From assembly GCA_016490735.1 (NCBI GenBank), contig JAEMWC010000037.1, forward strand, positions 1,170,001 through 1,234,000: 64,000 bases of DNA. The letters run 5' to 3'. Under the pieces are notes generated by a model. It had not been told where the DNA came from and made no database searches. It worked only from the letters and a program-made list of their open reading frames with translations. The position numbers were made by a program, and so were the translations under genes. This document shows positions 43,373 to 56,134 of this stretch, piece after piece. Numbering within the stretch: the first letter of the stretch is position 1; the number at the start of each line of letters is the position of its first letter. Origin of the DNA: Pachyseris speciosa. Taxonomy: Eukaryota > Cnidaria > Anthozoa > Scleractinia > Pachyseridae.

Positions 43373-44285
43373 CGAATTAAAGATACGCTTTGTAGCGTAA
43401 AATAATATTCTCCTTCATTAAATGTGTTGTAAAAGGTGAAAATAAATCCATATACTGTTCATATTTTCAATGTTTCAATTTTACCTGAATAACATGTCTC
43501 TTACGTTAATTTATCCCTTTAGTAGCAAAGTACCTAGGCAACCGAGAGAAGTAAAAAGCCTTCCGACAACCAGTGACGTAACATCTCAACTGACCAATCG
43601 ACACAAACCACAGACTTGGACTGAGGAGTTTTAAACTAGCAAGATTTGAGAACTTTGTGACAATAGCTTGATTGCGTTTTATTTGTATTGGATTTGAAGA
43701 CTGAAGATGCCAAGTTTGTACCAATACCAAGACTAGAAGATTGGCAATGAAAAGATTGGAATTTCAAGGCTTGCAAATTCAAGCCAATGTTTTAGTTCAA
43801 GAATTTTTCTTCATGCGTGAGGATCTTTCTGGATTGTTATTACTGCAGAAATGAATATCGCTTCTCAAGAAAAGAAAGCAAGTTGTGCTAAACAATGCAT
43901 CACAATGAAACAAAGCTATATGGAAAAGAAGAGAAATCCACACAAACCTCGTAATCATTGCGGGTGACAAAAATGTCTCGTTTTTTTTATTGTTGATTCA
44001 TTTATTTCTTACTTTTTGGTTCTTGTGCGAATTAAATATTCAATTTCTTATTAATGTTTTATTGTATTTTTGTATGTAGATAATCCTTTCCTCCTTATTT
44101 TGTCTGTTTTTACGTTATTTCTTGCGTTTCTTCTTCACAATATTTTTTTGTTGACCCTGCACTCCGCATCTTAGGAACAAACCAAGATGGTTTTCTATCT
44201 TCTTTTTTGCGAATGCTTGTATTCTGGTTCTGTGGTTTGATCACAACTGTTCACATGTTTCATCGGCGTCGTGCATTTCTCATTA
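43373..44285. other. Unassigned AT-rich sequence
   Basis: Nothing recognised beyond a second aataaa near 43441. Confidence 0.35.
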
Positions 44286-44397
44286 AGTGGTCATTTATGG
44301 TCTAAAGTGGTCATTAAGACCACATGGGTGGTCATTTAAGTGGTCATTAAGTGGTCATTTATGGTCTTAAGTGGTCATTAAGTGGTCATTTATGTCT
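44286..44397. repeat. Minisatellite, gtggtcatt(ta/aa) units
   Basis: About eight copies of gtggtcatt followed by taagtg, tatg or aagtg in alternation within 112 bp. Confidence 0.8.
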
Positions 44398-45105
44398 GTT
44401 TTGCAGAGAACTCGGCATGCATATTTTACACATTTTTCAAACTTAAACATCTCCGGAACCAATGCAGATATTTACAAACGGAAAACGGCGTTTTTTATCT
44501 TTCCTGGAATTACTTAAAGTGAAAATTTGATCATAGTTGCACTTTAAAACGCATGCACAGTTCCATCGTTTTCCAATGAAACGTCTTATTCGTTGACCTC
44601 CTCGCTGCCATTAGAAACAAAAGTGGAGAACGATAGCCTCAAACTGATATATTTCCAGTAAGCGTGTAGCTGTCGATCTCGGGTTTTTTTTTTAAGCTAA
44701 GTGCTACGTATTCAGGGCTTGAAGGGCATCACTACCCGGCAATCCAATCGAGACGCCTTATTCTGCTCCAGTAGTTTTCAGAGCAACACCGTGCGACAAC
44801 GTTGCAAGTTGAAATTTAACGTCTGTATTATCGGGAATTTACACACTCAGTTATACGTATTGTTCAAGTTGCGACTTTTCCTTCACGCATGGACTATGAT
44901 CCCTTATCATGTGGAAATACGTTTTATTGGGCTTTCCTTTCTACTTCCAACACATTTCTTTGAAAGAGTGTTTACACTCTGTGGTTTCGGCTAAGACAGA
45001 GTCAGTTTTATTCAGACGCACAAAATAACAAGTTGGTTGTAACGTGCCTTCTAAGACTTGTGTCGCTATTCCACCGTCACCCTCTCTGTATTAAGTGTTG
45101 TCTGG
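44398..45105. other. Unassigned sequence
   Basis: No gene or element recognised. Confidence 0.35.
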
Positions 45106-45109
45106 AAGT

Positions 45110-45196
45110 AGACTACGAGCAGTCCCTGGGTCCGCGGCCATCTTTTTCGCAACGGTATGATGAACTAAGCGTCGAAAGAGGGACTGCTCATAGTCT
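45110..45196. mobile_element. Short foldback element
   Basis: gactacgagcagtccc at left and gggactgctcatagtc at right form inverted arms with two mismatches around a 55-bp centre. Confidence 0.55.
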
Positions 45197-45723
45197 TGTC
45201 TGGTGGTGAATCTGACCGTTTTGCCTCGCTAACTGCCTTGGTCTCAGTAACAACAAAGTTCACATTTTAAAAGAAATCCAAAAAACCGTTTTGGGAAATA
45301 GTTAAAAAAAAAAAAAAAAAAAACAGCACCAAGTGAAAGCACTGATCAGTAGCTCAGTCAGAGGACATATATTTAGGATTTCATCCAACAACTCATAAGT
45401 TAAAACCAGTTAAATAAACACTTTGATCATACATATGCTTGAATTTGCGCGATACTGATAATTCATGATAAACGTGAAGTCCGGTGATGGTGAATGTCGT
45501 TGACTTCAAATGCTTTCATTTTTAAAAGCCTCATTCACTTATTCACTTGTAGATGAGATGCACCTCAGACGTTGAAACGTGGATGGACAACCGGTCAGCC
45601 ACTCCATTCCTCCTCCATCTGTGACTTCATTTGACGTTTGCTTCTATTTTGTGTTGTCACGCAACCCTAATCCGGCCTAATGCACTGTACAACTACACAA
45701 CTACCCTATTACACGCACAGTTT

Positions 45724-46456
45724 CTAGTCACGTTTTACTGTAACATTTACTCGATGCCAAGCATTGGAAAGTACTCCACGCAAGTTCCAGATTGGCGCCA
45801 CACTGTCAGGCTGCGTGTTGTAAGATGAATCTACCGCCTTGACACAAATCTGCAGAGAGTCCGCCCCTTCAGGCAGGGGCACAGTAGCTTCCCATAGTTT
45901 CCAGGCCCATGCGCGGCGTAGCTTATCCTCCCCCTGCAGTTCAGCAACTTGCCAAGTTTTGCCGCCATCAAGAGACACGTCAACTCGGACGATACCTCTC
46001 CCGCCTCCACTCCATGCGTACCCCTTGAGCGTGATTTCATTATCATCTGCAGAAATGACCGCTCCCTCGGCTGGATCACAGATGGCGGATGTAACTGGAA
46101 GATCTTGGATTGCAGGCGCCGATTTAAAGTCGACTGTATCCCAGTCCACCGACGGTGAGAAACCTTTGTAGTCATTTTGCTGCCAGTGACTAGAGCTCTC
46201 CTCTTTGCTGGATACAATTTTCGTCAGCCATTTAACATTGCGTGCACCCACCACCCCTGGGGCTACAAGTCTAACAGGGAACCCGTGGTCCCGCGGGATC
46301 GGGACACCATTCATTTCGTAAGCGACAAGAACGTCTCTGTCAGCGGAAAGCGCGGTGCAGACTGGGATTGAGGCCCCGTATGTCGAGCCTGTGATGTCGT
46401 GATCAGCGCCTTCAAACTGAATGTGTTCCACTCCAGTCTCGTCAAACCCAGCATAA
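45724..46456 (-). CDS. SUOX: SUOX exon 6
   Basis: [20 protein letters not shown] to the C-terminus and stop. Acceptor cttcaacag. Holds the rest of the molybdopterin domain ([25 protein letters not shown]) and the dimerisation domain. Confidence 0.95.
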
Positions 46457-49400
46457 CTGTTGAAGAAACGGCCGCAATTAACAAAAAACAAAACCCGAGA
46501 TTTTCGGTAACGGCGCCTTCTTACAGTTAACGCTTCTGATGAAGCCACAAAAAAAAGCTGACAAACAAGTTGGCAGTCTGTTGCAAGGAGTAGCAAACTG
46601 CTATTCACCCTACACATTTTCTACATGCTTGTGTTAGTAGACTTCATTTGATGTCAGAACGGAGCTTACAAATATACGCAACACACGGAGATCATGCGTC
46701 AGCTACGTTCAGTTTGCTCGTTTGGCCAAAGTGTTGAGAGTTAAGGTGGCTCAAAACAGTTTTCAGCACTTCCCAAGACGTAGATTTTGATGGGTCATTA
46801 TTACCACTCTTAATCCGTTCATGCTACAATCATGGTATGAAAAAACTTTCCAATCATTGGTGAGCACGTTGTTATCATTTTCGTGACGCTATAGGTTACC
46901 ATAGCAACAGTATGACCTACTAAAAACACCCTTAATTTTAGCTTTAAGTACTTATATTTCAAAAACGGCGCGGTGAAATTTATTATTGTTATCGAAATTT
47001 GATAAGCAGGATAAGACGCAACTTTTAGCAAAGTTTAAAAAAAATTCTCTACATGGGGTTCAGAGCCACCTTAAATTTTCGAGAATTTTAGGAAAATTTT
47101 AGGAATTTTCGAATTTTTTGACGATAGTGGTGAGCAAAAGGTGCAGCGTCTAAACTGGCATTTAGAATGACATCGCGGATAAGTTGGAAGCGGGAAGCCT
47201 GGATCAGAGGCTGCTACAGACAAAAGAGCGATACAAGCCATGCTCGGCGATTGTCTTAATTTCGTTTGGCTAAATTTAGTTTGTACTTTGCTGTGTTCTC
47301 ATTTTATTGATTGAAATTATCGATTCATCGCGTGTTTTCAAAATGGCATAAGTGTCTTGATAATGATGAATGACAAAATAGTATCACCTTGTACTGGGTC
47401 GACAGAAACGTGAACTTTTTGTAAACCGCAAACCCCTTATCAAGTGGTATCAATTAAGTTGGAATTAATGTTAGCTGTAGCCTCCGATGCAGAATTGCAA
47501 GCACTTACAACTATTTCTTTGCCGTGACCCGCGCTCTTTTTGGGGCCTACGTTACAGTCACTAAACAGTTCGACTCCAACGAACCTGAACACCTTTCCTT
47601 TCATTTTTCCGGGGGAAAATATTTCAAAATTAGTGTTGCTTTTTGTTGATTATGAATATTACCTTATAGACCCTTTTCATAATGGCGCCCGACAAATTAT
47701 TCTTTTCTTCTTATGATAATAAGCCCTACTAGCCTCGTCAGCATGAGCAAAATTCAATAGAATTTTTTCATTAAAGTGAGGTTAGTAGGGCTAATTAACA
47801 CATATACAAAAGAATAATTAAAATCGTCCGCCATTATGAAAAAGGTCTATTGTACATCTTACCTGAGTACATCCTTTAAATAAGCCCCTGACCACTCTGC
47901 AGTGCTGATGGCGGCCGCGCCCCAATTCAGACCTTTCACCAACTTGATTTTATTCATTTCACTTCTTCTGTTGCCTGCGCATTGCATTGTGGCAGTTACT
48001 GTGTGCTTTGGAAACTTTGTCTTGAGGTCCTAATAACACAAACATAAATCTGACTGATTTGCATAGGAAAGGCAACTTACACTCAAGCCACAGGTGTATA
48101 CCCAGAGAAAACCTAGGGTGATTTAACTTTCAAAACAAAAACTCTGGATGCGATGTCAATGGAACTTCCAGGATAAAATTTCCGACACCTAAAAAACTTC
48201 TGAAAAGGTAGTCGTGTATTCCGAGCTTGAGACACTCCCAACAGAACATTGTGGTCCAGTTATGTTTTCTACCTTTTATCCCACTCCTAGGTAATTTATG
48301 TTCATTTCCACCAGCTCTACTATAGGGGAATCGTTGTTTACAATATTTGCCTCATTAGCATGAAAAATTCAGTTTCTGGTGGAGCTACAAATAAGTCAGT
48401 TCTGAATATTGAAAGGTCATAGTATGAATACCTCTGCCAATGAATATGAGCCTCATGCATTGAATACTTTTTGTGCAACGCGGGTTTAAAAACTCAAAAT
48501 TTTGCAAAGAATGTATGAGCTCATTAGTGCTTTTGCCACCCAGAAATTTTGCAGTTTTTCGAAGACAATATCTCCTTGAATACTACACCTAAAGAGCTGA
48601 ATATTTCACATTGTATTAAATTTCACTAGCTCTTCAGCTGCTTGGAGTCAAACCACATCTAACGTGTTTCCTTCTGTGAGAAAAGCTGTTTGCAAATGAG
48701 CGAAAATGTAAACAATGATGTATGCATGAATCCCCCTATAGACAAGGAGCATTGTGTGGGGTATTGGCAGCAGGGTTTGGCGCATGTTCTTCCTTGCTAT
48801 AGAAATCTCTTGAACTTTATGAGAAACGGTAAGCAATTTACGTTGACCCACAAAAACTTTGCTAGCTTTCCAAATGGTTCAATATTAAAAGCACTAATAG
48901 TCAGGTCTGAAACGTTGTACTGAGTATATTAATTTGTACTACAAAACTGAAGAACTGGTAATATACCGTACCAAACTAAATTGCAAATGATAGGTCACTT
49001 CAGACAGAACCGCAGAGTGTTCAGTAATTTAACAACGGTGTTGTAAACGTCTGTATGTGACATGATTGAAACTGTCAGTTTCATCCTGGCTACAGCTGCA
49101 TATGATGACGACCCAATATTTTCTTCAAGAGTAAGCCTAATATGTGACGGTGTCAGTTTACCTCAAGAGAAAGTTTAACACCTTTTATTCCTTCACCAGT
49201 GATCTCCAACTCATACTTGTTTTCATCAATATCAGGAACAGGAAGGTGGTTGCGAACAAAGAAGATGTCACTAGGAGTAACAAGACTGTCTGTCAACAGC
49301 TGCATAGGTGGCTCAGCATTGAATGGCTTCTTAGTGTTGATCTTCAGTGCTGGGTGACGAGATGGATCATTCACATAGGGATCCTGAAAAACCAAATAAT

Positions 49401-52389
49401 ACATCAAACCTTATCAGCCACAGTACAACCTCACATATCTCAAAGCTGTTAATTTATATTTTGCCAAGCAGACGACACCATCTTCTTGTTGTTAATTTTC
49501 ATACAAACATAAAAAACTGACAAAATCTACATTGTGTTAAGATTACCAAGACTAGTGAACCACCTATCTGCCACTCAGCTCATCTCCGAAAAATTCATTG
49601 AAACCTCACTAAATCCTTCAAAACATGTAAACATGTGCCTTGGGTGCTCAAGCTTGCACTTTTGTCTGCTTCTGCATCGATTGCTAGTACAGTAAAACAT
49701 ACAGAAAGATGTCTAACTGACACAAAATGAACTGGCACATAAGAACCTTGATCCACTCTCAGTGGTGACTTCACCCAAAAAATCCAGGCCGTTATATGAA
49801 GGTTTTTCCTACACTGCATCATACATGTACCTTGATATCACTGGCTTGATGAGTGCTTTCACCTTTGGCCAAAGAACCAATCCGATATTCCTCCAACATA
49901 TCTAAGACATGCTGATTATTGTGCACAGCATACAAAGCCCAGAAAGGTTCTAATGCTCCACCTGCTGCCAAAATAATCTTGCTTGGTCCCCCAGGATGGT
50001 TTGCAACAAACTCAGTTATGTCATATACTTGACCTTTGTAAGTGACCCAGATGCCTTTTTCATGTGTGTTGTGTTGAGATACCTCTTCCACAGTGTAAAC
50101 AGAACCTTCACTTTGTTTTTCTTTGCTATTAGTAACATTTGCCTCCTTGGCCTGTGACAGCATCTGAAAAGTAAAACACTTATTTAGCATATTGTTTCAG
50201 GAAAAAACAAATTTCCAACATCTACAAGCTCTAACAATTAAAATGATAATGTAGAGTACGTTTCAGGCACAATCTGGGAAGAATGTTAAAGGGGCATTGT
50301 CATGCTATTGTACCATCACTTAAAAAGCTTAAAACTGCCAATGCATTGGTGGAAACCTTAAAATAATGGTCTAGTTTTGCTGCCAAAGACCATAGTACTG
50401 CAGTGACACTACAAACTCTTGTATTCCATCAAAGATGATGAGGATGGAAATGGATCGAAAATTGAAAAAACTCAAGCTATGCATTGAAAAATCACAAAAA
50501 TTAGTGTGGTTAGCTCTCCCTGCTAAAATTTCATTGGAATTCATCTTGCTGATTCTGTAAGAGCATTTTTTGCACAATAACAGGTAAAAGACAGTAATTT
50601 TGTCAGAACTGAACCAAAAATATCAGCAAACATCCCAGTGACAGTGCTCCTTTAAATGATTTATATTATTTTAATTGCAGACTTTTGTTTTCAGCCAGCC
50701 AAACAATACAGTGTAGTTGGCTCAACAGCTATTTCAAAATAAAGAGATTGATTTTCTCAAAACACTGACAACTCTGGATTAACACATACTGAATCCCAAA
50801 ATCAGCTGTAAGTTATAACTACGATTAACTGTAGGCTAGTAATAATGAAATCAGCTAAGAGTTCAAAGCAGGATGCCATGCCTTAAAATCCCAGCATACC
50901 AATTAACACTAAAGGTCTTTGAACTGAAGACAACAGTCACTGCTGCCTTTGTTAATAACAACCATTTGACCGCAACTGTTTGAGCTTCACATGGCAAAAA
51001 TAGCCATTATTTTAGAAATGACAGTTTCTTCTTCAGAAATTCCAAATGATGGTAAGCAGTTTTGTTCAGACACTAGTGCAGGCTTGTCAATAAGACTTTA
51101 AGCAGACAGAGATAATTTAAAAGTAGACAGCACTGGGGGCCAGAGGCGGAAAGGCCCCCCTACAGGTGAGGGGTCTTGGGGCTGCCAAGACCCTCAGCGG
51201 GGTACAGGGGCAGAGCCCTGTTGGGGGTCCAGTGCGGGGAAGCCCCTGGAAGCAAAATGAATTTGACATTTTGACATACGAAAAATTGTCTTCCCTCAGA
51301 GAAATTCTGACTAGTCTCACTTCCTGAATAATACTATTAGTACTATGACTAGTCAGTTGTTTTATATATTTATTCTCAGAAAACTTTGACTTTAACCTTA
51401 AGTCTATAAGATAAAGATGACAATACTTAAAATTTTATTTTTAATTTAATTTAAACTAATCTGTCATTGACTCTCTTGCTCCTAGGGACAGGAAGAGGAG
51501 AGACCCTGGGAACATAGTTGGTTCTTGTTAATTTAAGCGATGAAATCCAATAAGTACAATAGCAAATTGATTGGTATATTCTGGAATAAGATAAAGTGAG
51601 TCCAAACAAAGACAGACCTGTGCAAATTTGCAGCCGGTGATATCACTGGTCACCAGCGCTTTTTGACAGCCCTGCTAGTGTGCACAGAACACGTAAAGAA
51701 CAGTATAGTTCAATCTATAATAAATCAGATAGTTGTTAATGGTTGAACAGGTGTACCTTCTGTTTGTTGACAACAAGCCCCAGTCCTGCCAGAGTTCCCA
51801 CTAAAGCTCCAATGACTGAATATTGCGATGGTCTTGGTGATGCTGTGCGGGTGCTACTCAGATATCTTAAGGGCTGCACCAAATTCATTCTCACTGAATA
51901 TCTGAAAATTAATTTTGTATTTTTGAGAGACCTTAACAGTTTGGGTTTTAGGCACTCTTAAAGCATACAGGGGTATAAAGTATTTGGCAAGAACAACCAT
52001 GTATGTCTCCATGCTTTTGTGGTTGAATAAACAAGTGATCACTGCTGCCAAATTTTCACACTAAGGCATGTGACAGGATTTAAGCTGAGATGTTACCAAG
52101 GGCACACATATTTCATTGAGTTGAGATACCTACAGTCTTGGTGGAAGCTGGAGCTATGTAGGGTGGGGCTATATACACTGTAGCTGTGTTATCCACATAT
52201 GATAGGTTTTGTTTCAGCTATTGTTAAGGTAAGATAAAGAACACCGAGTAGTTACACCACAAAAAAGAAAGAAAAACCCAAAAGGTAGTCTAGGAATATA
52301 AAGTTGAAAAAACTTTACCTGGAGCCCCTGGGCAGTAAACCTTGAGCAGCACAATTTCGCAACATTGATCTGTATATGAATGATGCCAT
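45724..52389 (-). CDS. SUOX: Sulfite oxidase, mitochondrial, six exons
   Basis: Minus-strand exons 52389-52319, 51901-51757, 50163-49831, 49383-49162, 48029-47863 and 46456-45724 join with GT/AG junctions and matching phases (2, 0, 0, 0, 2) into 556 codons plus stop (vertebrate enzyme about 545). Order: an arginine-rich amphipathic targeting N-terminus, a hydrophobic stretch ([16 protein letters not shown]), a cytochrome b5 domain with heme ligands in HPGG (His 128) and YAVH (His 153), the molybdopterin domain with the Mo-ligating Cys 274 in [11 protein letters not shown], and the Mo-co dimerisation domain ([36 protein letters not shown]). It oxidises sulfite to sulfate in the mitochondrial intermembrane space, passing electrons to cytochrome c. 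Confidence 0.97.
46830..47660. other. SUOX intron 5, upstream part
   Basis: AT-rich, no element defined. Confidence 0.35.
47669..47848. mobile_element. 180-bp foldback MITE in SUOX intron 5 (TA target)
   Basis: gacccttttcataatggcg and cgccattatgaaaaaggtc form the inverted ends, flanked by ta on both sides as in Tc1/mariner-type elements. A second inner pair (agccctactagcctc / gaggttagtagggct) extends the fold. Confidence 0.7.
47863..48029 (-). CDS. SUOX: SUOX exon 5
   Basis: [20 protein letters not shown] to KDVL plus two bases. Carries the molybdenum-coordinating cysteine. Confidence 0.95.
48321..48740. mobile_element. Possible 420-bp TIR element in SUOX intron 4
   Basis: tataggggaatcgttgtttac at left and an interrupted complement (gtaaacaatgat ... 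gaatccccctata) at right suggest a TA-flanked element with imperfect ends. Confidence 0.45.
49162..49383 (-). CDS. SUOX: SUOX exon 4
   Basis: [20 protein letters not shown] to GVKLSLE. Start of the molybdopterin domain, including [13 protein letters not shown]. Confidence 0.95.
49831..50163 (-). CDS. SUOX: SUOX exon 3 (cytochrome b5 domain)
   Basis: Starts after acceptor acttttcag with [10 protein letters not shown] and ends [33 protein letters not shown] and [13 protein letters not shown] define the heme-binding fold. Confidence 0.95.
50170..51750. other. SUOX intron 2
   Basis: AT-rich, except a GC-rich block at about 51133-51260 (gggggccagaggcgg ... gggtccagtgcgggg) that looks like a repeat fragment. 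No coding. Confidence 0.45.
51757..51901 (-). CDS. SUOX: SUOX exon 2 (targeting region and hydrophobic stretch)
   Basis: [20 protein letters not shown] then [20 protein letters not shown]. Acceptor aattttcag, donor gtacac. Confidence 0.85.
52319..52389 (-). CDS. SUOX: SUOX exon 1 (N-terminus)
   Basis: [20 protein letters not shown] then donor gtaaag. A second in-frame Met (residue 9) could be the start instead. The arginines without acidic residues fit a mitochondrial presequence. Confidence 0.75.
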
Positions 52390-52959
52390 GACCACTGATA
52401 ATCTCAAGGATTTAAACTGTGCACAACAAAAGAAAAAAAAATAACTAGACATGTTAATATGCATTTTGAAGATTTGAAAACAAATATAATAATTTGTATA
52501 TGCATGCTTTTCTTAATTTCTCTCATGAAGCCAACAACAAAATTGAATGACCCTTGATACAACTGTTTTCAATAAAATAAAGACTTCCTAGTTCTTAACT
52601 TAAACTGTCTATCTAACATTTCTAGGAACTATATTATGTTTCAGTTACCATTAATTCACATTAACAAACCATGGTTATTAATTCAGGGCTCAACCTTAAC
52701 TTTTGTTACCAGGAGGCTTATGGCTCGTAAAATGGTAGTTCTCACTAGCCAAAGAGCTTTTTCTTCTAGCCATAAAATATTCAGTTCAAGTTAGTTATTA
52801 CCCTAGTTTTGAAAAAAAAAAAACCTCTGATATCCATTGGAGATCATTGAAGCGTGAATAATATGGCGAGCACTTTCATTTATGATTGAAGTGTGTGATG
52901 GGAACACTCAGATTCAGTCTCCGTTTAGCTGAATGTGGCTTGGTCATGAAGCTGTTCAC

Positions 52960-53120
52960 TGTTGTAATCTGATATTAGTGATTGACATGTAGATTATGCA
53001 AATTATGCAATGTAACTTGAGCATTGTGACTGTGAAAGTATTCTTGTGATCGGTTTATTAAATACACACTGTAAATCTGAAATGGCACTCATGTGAGTCT
53101 CTACACTGTGAATCTCTACA
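52960..53120 (+). repeat. 5' LTR
   Basis: Starts tgttgtaatctgat, ends tctctaca. Confidence 0.85.
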
Positions 53121-53179
53121 TTGGTGATGAGGATCAAACTAATAGGTGACGGATGACTGAAAGTCACCACCACCTCATT

Positions 53180-53440
53180 TGAATCAACAAGAAAGAAATT
53201 AAAGAAAATCTTCTCAACTCATGGAGTCCCGGAAACCCTACAGACTGACAATGGCCCGCCATTTAATCCACATGCATTTTCAGAGTTTGCAAAAGAATCT
53301 GGATTTCAGCACAAGCGCATCACACCCGTCCACCCTAAGGCACAAGGACAGGTAGAGGGATTTAACAAGATGATAAACAAGACAATCACCTTTGCCAGAC
53401 AAGATCACATAGATCCCCAAGAAGCCATCTACGATACGGC
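53180..53440 (+). pseudogene. Integrase core of the deleted LTR element
   Basis: Open reading THGVPETLQTDNGPPFNP with the catalytic Asp, then VHPKAQGQVEGFNKMINKTI with the catalytic Glu (QGQVEGF). It runs to AIYD where the SINE interrupts. Confidence 0.85.
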
Positions 53441-53870
53441 TGACCGGTTAGCTCAACCACTAACCGGTTAGCTCAGTGGTAGAGCACTGGACTACCATGC
53501 GGGAGGTCGTGGGTTCAAACCCGGCCGGACCAACACTCAGGGTCTTTGAATAATTGAGGAGAATGTGTTGCCTTTGTAATGATATCTGCAAATGGTTAGA
53601 CTTTCTAGTCTTCTCGGATAAGGACGATAAACCGTAGGCCCCTGATCTCACAACTCTTCATAATTGATTCTGTGGGACATTAAAGAACCCACGCACTGTT
53701 CGAAAAGAGTAGGGGACGTAGTCCCCGGTGTGGTGGTCTATCTCTACTAGAATGTGGTTACGGGGGAGGGATTTGCAGTTACGGGCCTACAGTAATTGGC
53801 GCACGCTGTTGTAGTGTCCCTGCCAGGTCTCTGGTGAAGCTAATAAAATAAAATAAATATGCTACAGGCA
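53441..53870 (+). mobile_element. tRNA-derived SINE inserted in the LTR element
   Basis: A tRNA-like head with A box (ttagctcagtgg, about 53468) and B box (gggttcaaaccc, 53511-53522), a body containing ggataaggacgataaaccgt, and an A-rich taaaataaaataaat tail. A short partial duplicate of the head (accggttagctcaacc) precedes it. Related pieces occur at 30005-30210 and 56135-56490. Confidence 0.85.
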
Positions 53871-54570
53871 TACCGTAGCACACCACACCCTGCTACGAAG
53901 ATGACACCATATCAATTACTGATGAGCCGCAATGTGAGGACAAGATTAGATCATCTTCCAACTGAAACCCACTGTAAGGATGCACAAGTTTGAGAACAGG
54001 ATTGCAACTACTAGTAGAAATGCAAGGATTACCATGATAAACGAAACAACACAAAAAACCATACTCTCAGAGAAGGTGATGCAGTCGTGGTCAAACGCAA
54101 AAAACAAACGCAAAGCCCAAACACCTCATGAAACATATATCTACATCATCACACAAGTCAAAGGATCCCAGATTAGCGCAACGAGAATCAAAGGTGAAAG
54201 AATCATCTGCAGAGACGCCTCAAAGTTCAAACTTTTGCGAACGGGGCAGGCAAGCATGGAGGATAAGGATAGTCCACAGATTCGACATGCACACCCCTCA
54301 GTTCCTGAAAGAGTTACAAGTCTGCAGATTCAACATGCGCAACCCTCAGTTCCTGAATGAGTCACAGACCAACTGGAAACAGCACAGACGAACACTGCAG
54401 AACTACTTCAAGGCTCTGCCAAAAAAACAGTACAGCCAGACACTGTAGAAACACCTCAAGAGCCAACTGAGGAAGATCTTGAACCACCAGGAGTAACGGC
54501 CTTACCAAGAGGATTGGAGAGACTCAAAAGATCAACATTTGAGACGCAATTTAAGGATTTCAGACAGTGA
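53871..54570 (+). pseudogene. Integrase C-terminal part of the deleted LTR element
   Basis: Resumes as MLQAYRSTPHPATKMTPYQL with LMSRNVRTRLDHLP, then an open 126-codon block with PHETYIYIITQVKGSQIS and an acidic tail. Frames shift several times and a TGA falls at 54358. Confidence 0.8.
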
Positions 54571-54786
54571 CTCAATTTAAGGATTTCAGACAATGACATC
54601 CTGAGTCATTACTGGTCAAATTGACTGTAGCCCATAAACACCATAACTATCATCTATTTGTAATCATTTCGGTTATACTACCAATGATTTGCTTTAATCA
54701 TAGATTAATTTTAAACAGATTTGTGGTAACGGATAATATTTATAGAATCACCATCATTTTAAGGAACTCGACTGAAAGGGGAGGGA

Positions 54787-54939
54787 TATCGTAATCTGAT
54801 ATTAGTGATTGACATGTAGATTATGCAAATTAAGCAATATAACTTGAGCATCGTGATTGTGAAAGTATTCTTGCGATCAGTTTAATACACTGTGAATCTG
54901 AAATGGCGATCGTGAGTCTCTACACTGTGAATCTCTACA
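54787..54939 (+). repeat. 3' LTR
   Basis: Starts tatcgtaatctgat after the purine tract, ends tctctaca. Confidence 0.85.
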
Positions 54940-54944
54940 TTCAC

Positions 54945-56130
54945 TTTCATTCACACGAAAGATTACTTTGTTTTTTTTTCTTTCTGCACACTAAACATTG
55001 TGTCAAAATTTTCATAACACTTAATTTATGTTTTGCAGTTGACAAAGAAATTTGCCTCCATAATTTTAGTAGTCAATATGACTAGTAACTGAGGAAATTT
55101 CACTGGCCAAAACTGACAATCCAGTGCTATTTGGCTAGTTGACCACCGCCAAGGTCGAGCCCTGTTAATATTGTATAATGGCTAATTAAGTTCTTTTCTT
55201 TGTTGATTTGTGGATTGAGAAAAAAGCAGGATGGACAGTTGTTTCAGTCACAGTTGAACCTCTATTTGAGGACACCACCACTAAGCTGACACTTTGCATG
55301 AACAAATCTTTAATTTTTCATCATTATTAGCCATGGTAAAAAATTCATCAGGTACAATAAATTCCAATAAAATGTCTAAGATCCTAAAACCTAAAATCCT
55401 TATTATATTAACTTACAACCATATGCTACCTGTTAACATGATTTCCATGAATGTCATGTATTTAAAAATTATGATATACACTGTAGAAGGCATTTTAACA
55501 CCAGCCTGTGGAAACTCTACATTACAACTTCCTGTATTTAGTGAACACCTAGTGTAAGCAGATGTGGACAATTTTTTTTGCAGTCCCATAAGCTACATGT
55601 AAAATGACCTCCCAAACACCTTTAGGAAGTTGAGCTCACATTCCACAATGTATATAATACATATGAAACTTCTGTTGATTTACCAGATTCTAAAACCCTG
55701 ACAACTTTAAAAAATAATATAATAAAATATATATATTTAGCCGAGGCTAAAAGCAGAGCTCAACAATATTATTATTTCTTTTTAAACTGGCATTAACGTA
55801 AGTTAGATTAAGGATTTAGGTATGCATTAAAGGATAAAGAGTAGTGAAAGAAGTCTCATGCCACATTTCGATGTTGCCATAACATCATTTTAAATTTTAC
55901 TTCATAATAATAATAATTTTCTTAATTTCTATTGCACAATTATCAATATAAATTTTCAATTGCGCAATTTTCAATCTTAATACAAATATATAAAAATACA
56001 AATGTAAATGTAAAATAATTTAAATATATAAAATAATACTGAAAATGATATCATGGGGACATTGTAATGTGGGTAAGACTTCTTTCGCTAATTTTTATCC
56101 TAAAATATTTATGTAAGTCTGCACATAATT
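54945..56130. other. Unassigned AT-rich intergenic sequence
   Basis: Nothing recognised. Confidence 0.4.
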
Positions 56131-56134
56131 ATAT

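Larger units (their letters stand above)
52960..54939 (+). mobile_element. Internally deleted Ty3/gypsy-type LTR element
   Basis: Two similar LTRs (52960-53120 and 54787-54939, about 90% identical, ending gaatctctaca) with a 5-bp target duplication ttcac on both outer sides (52955-52959, 54940-54944). A primer-binding-like tggtgatgagg follows the left LTR and a purine tract aaaggggaggga precedes the right one. Gag, protease and RT are gone; only the integrase 3' part remains, and a SINE has inserted into that. Confidence 0.9.

Noticed and set aside
53460..53651. Minus-strand ORF ending FEPTTSRMVVQCS
   Set aside because: It is the antisense translation of the SINE tRNA-like head, a common false gene.
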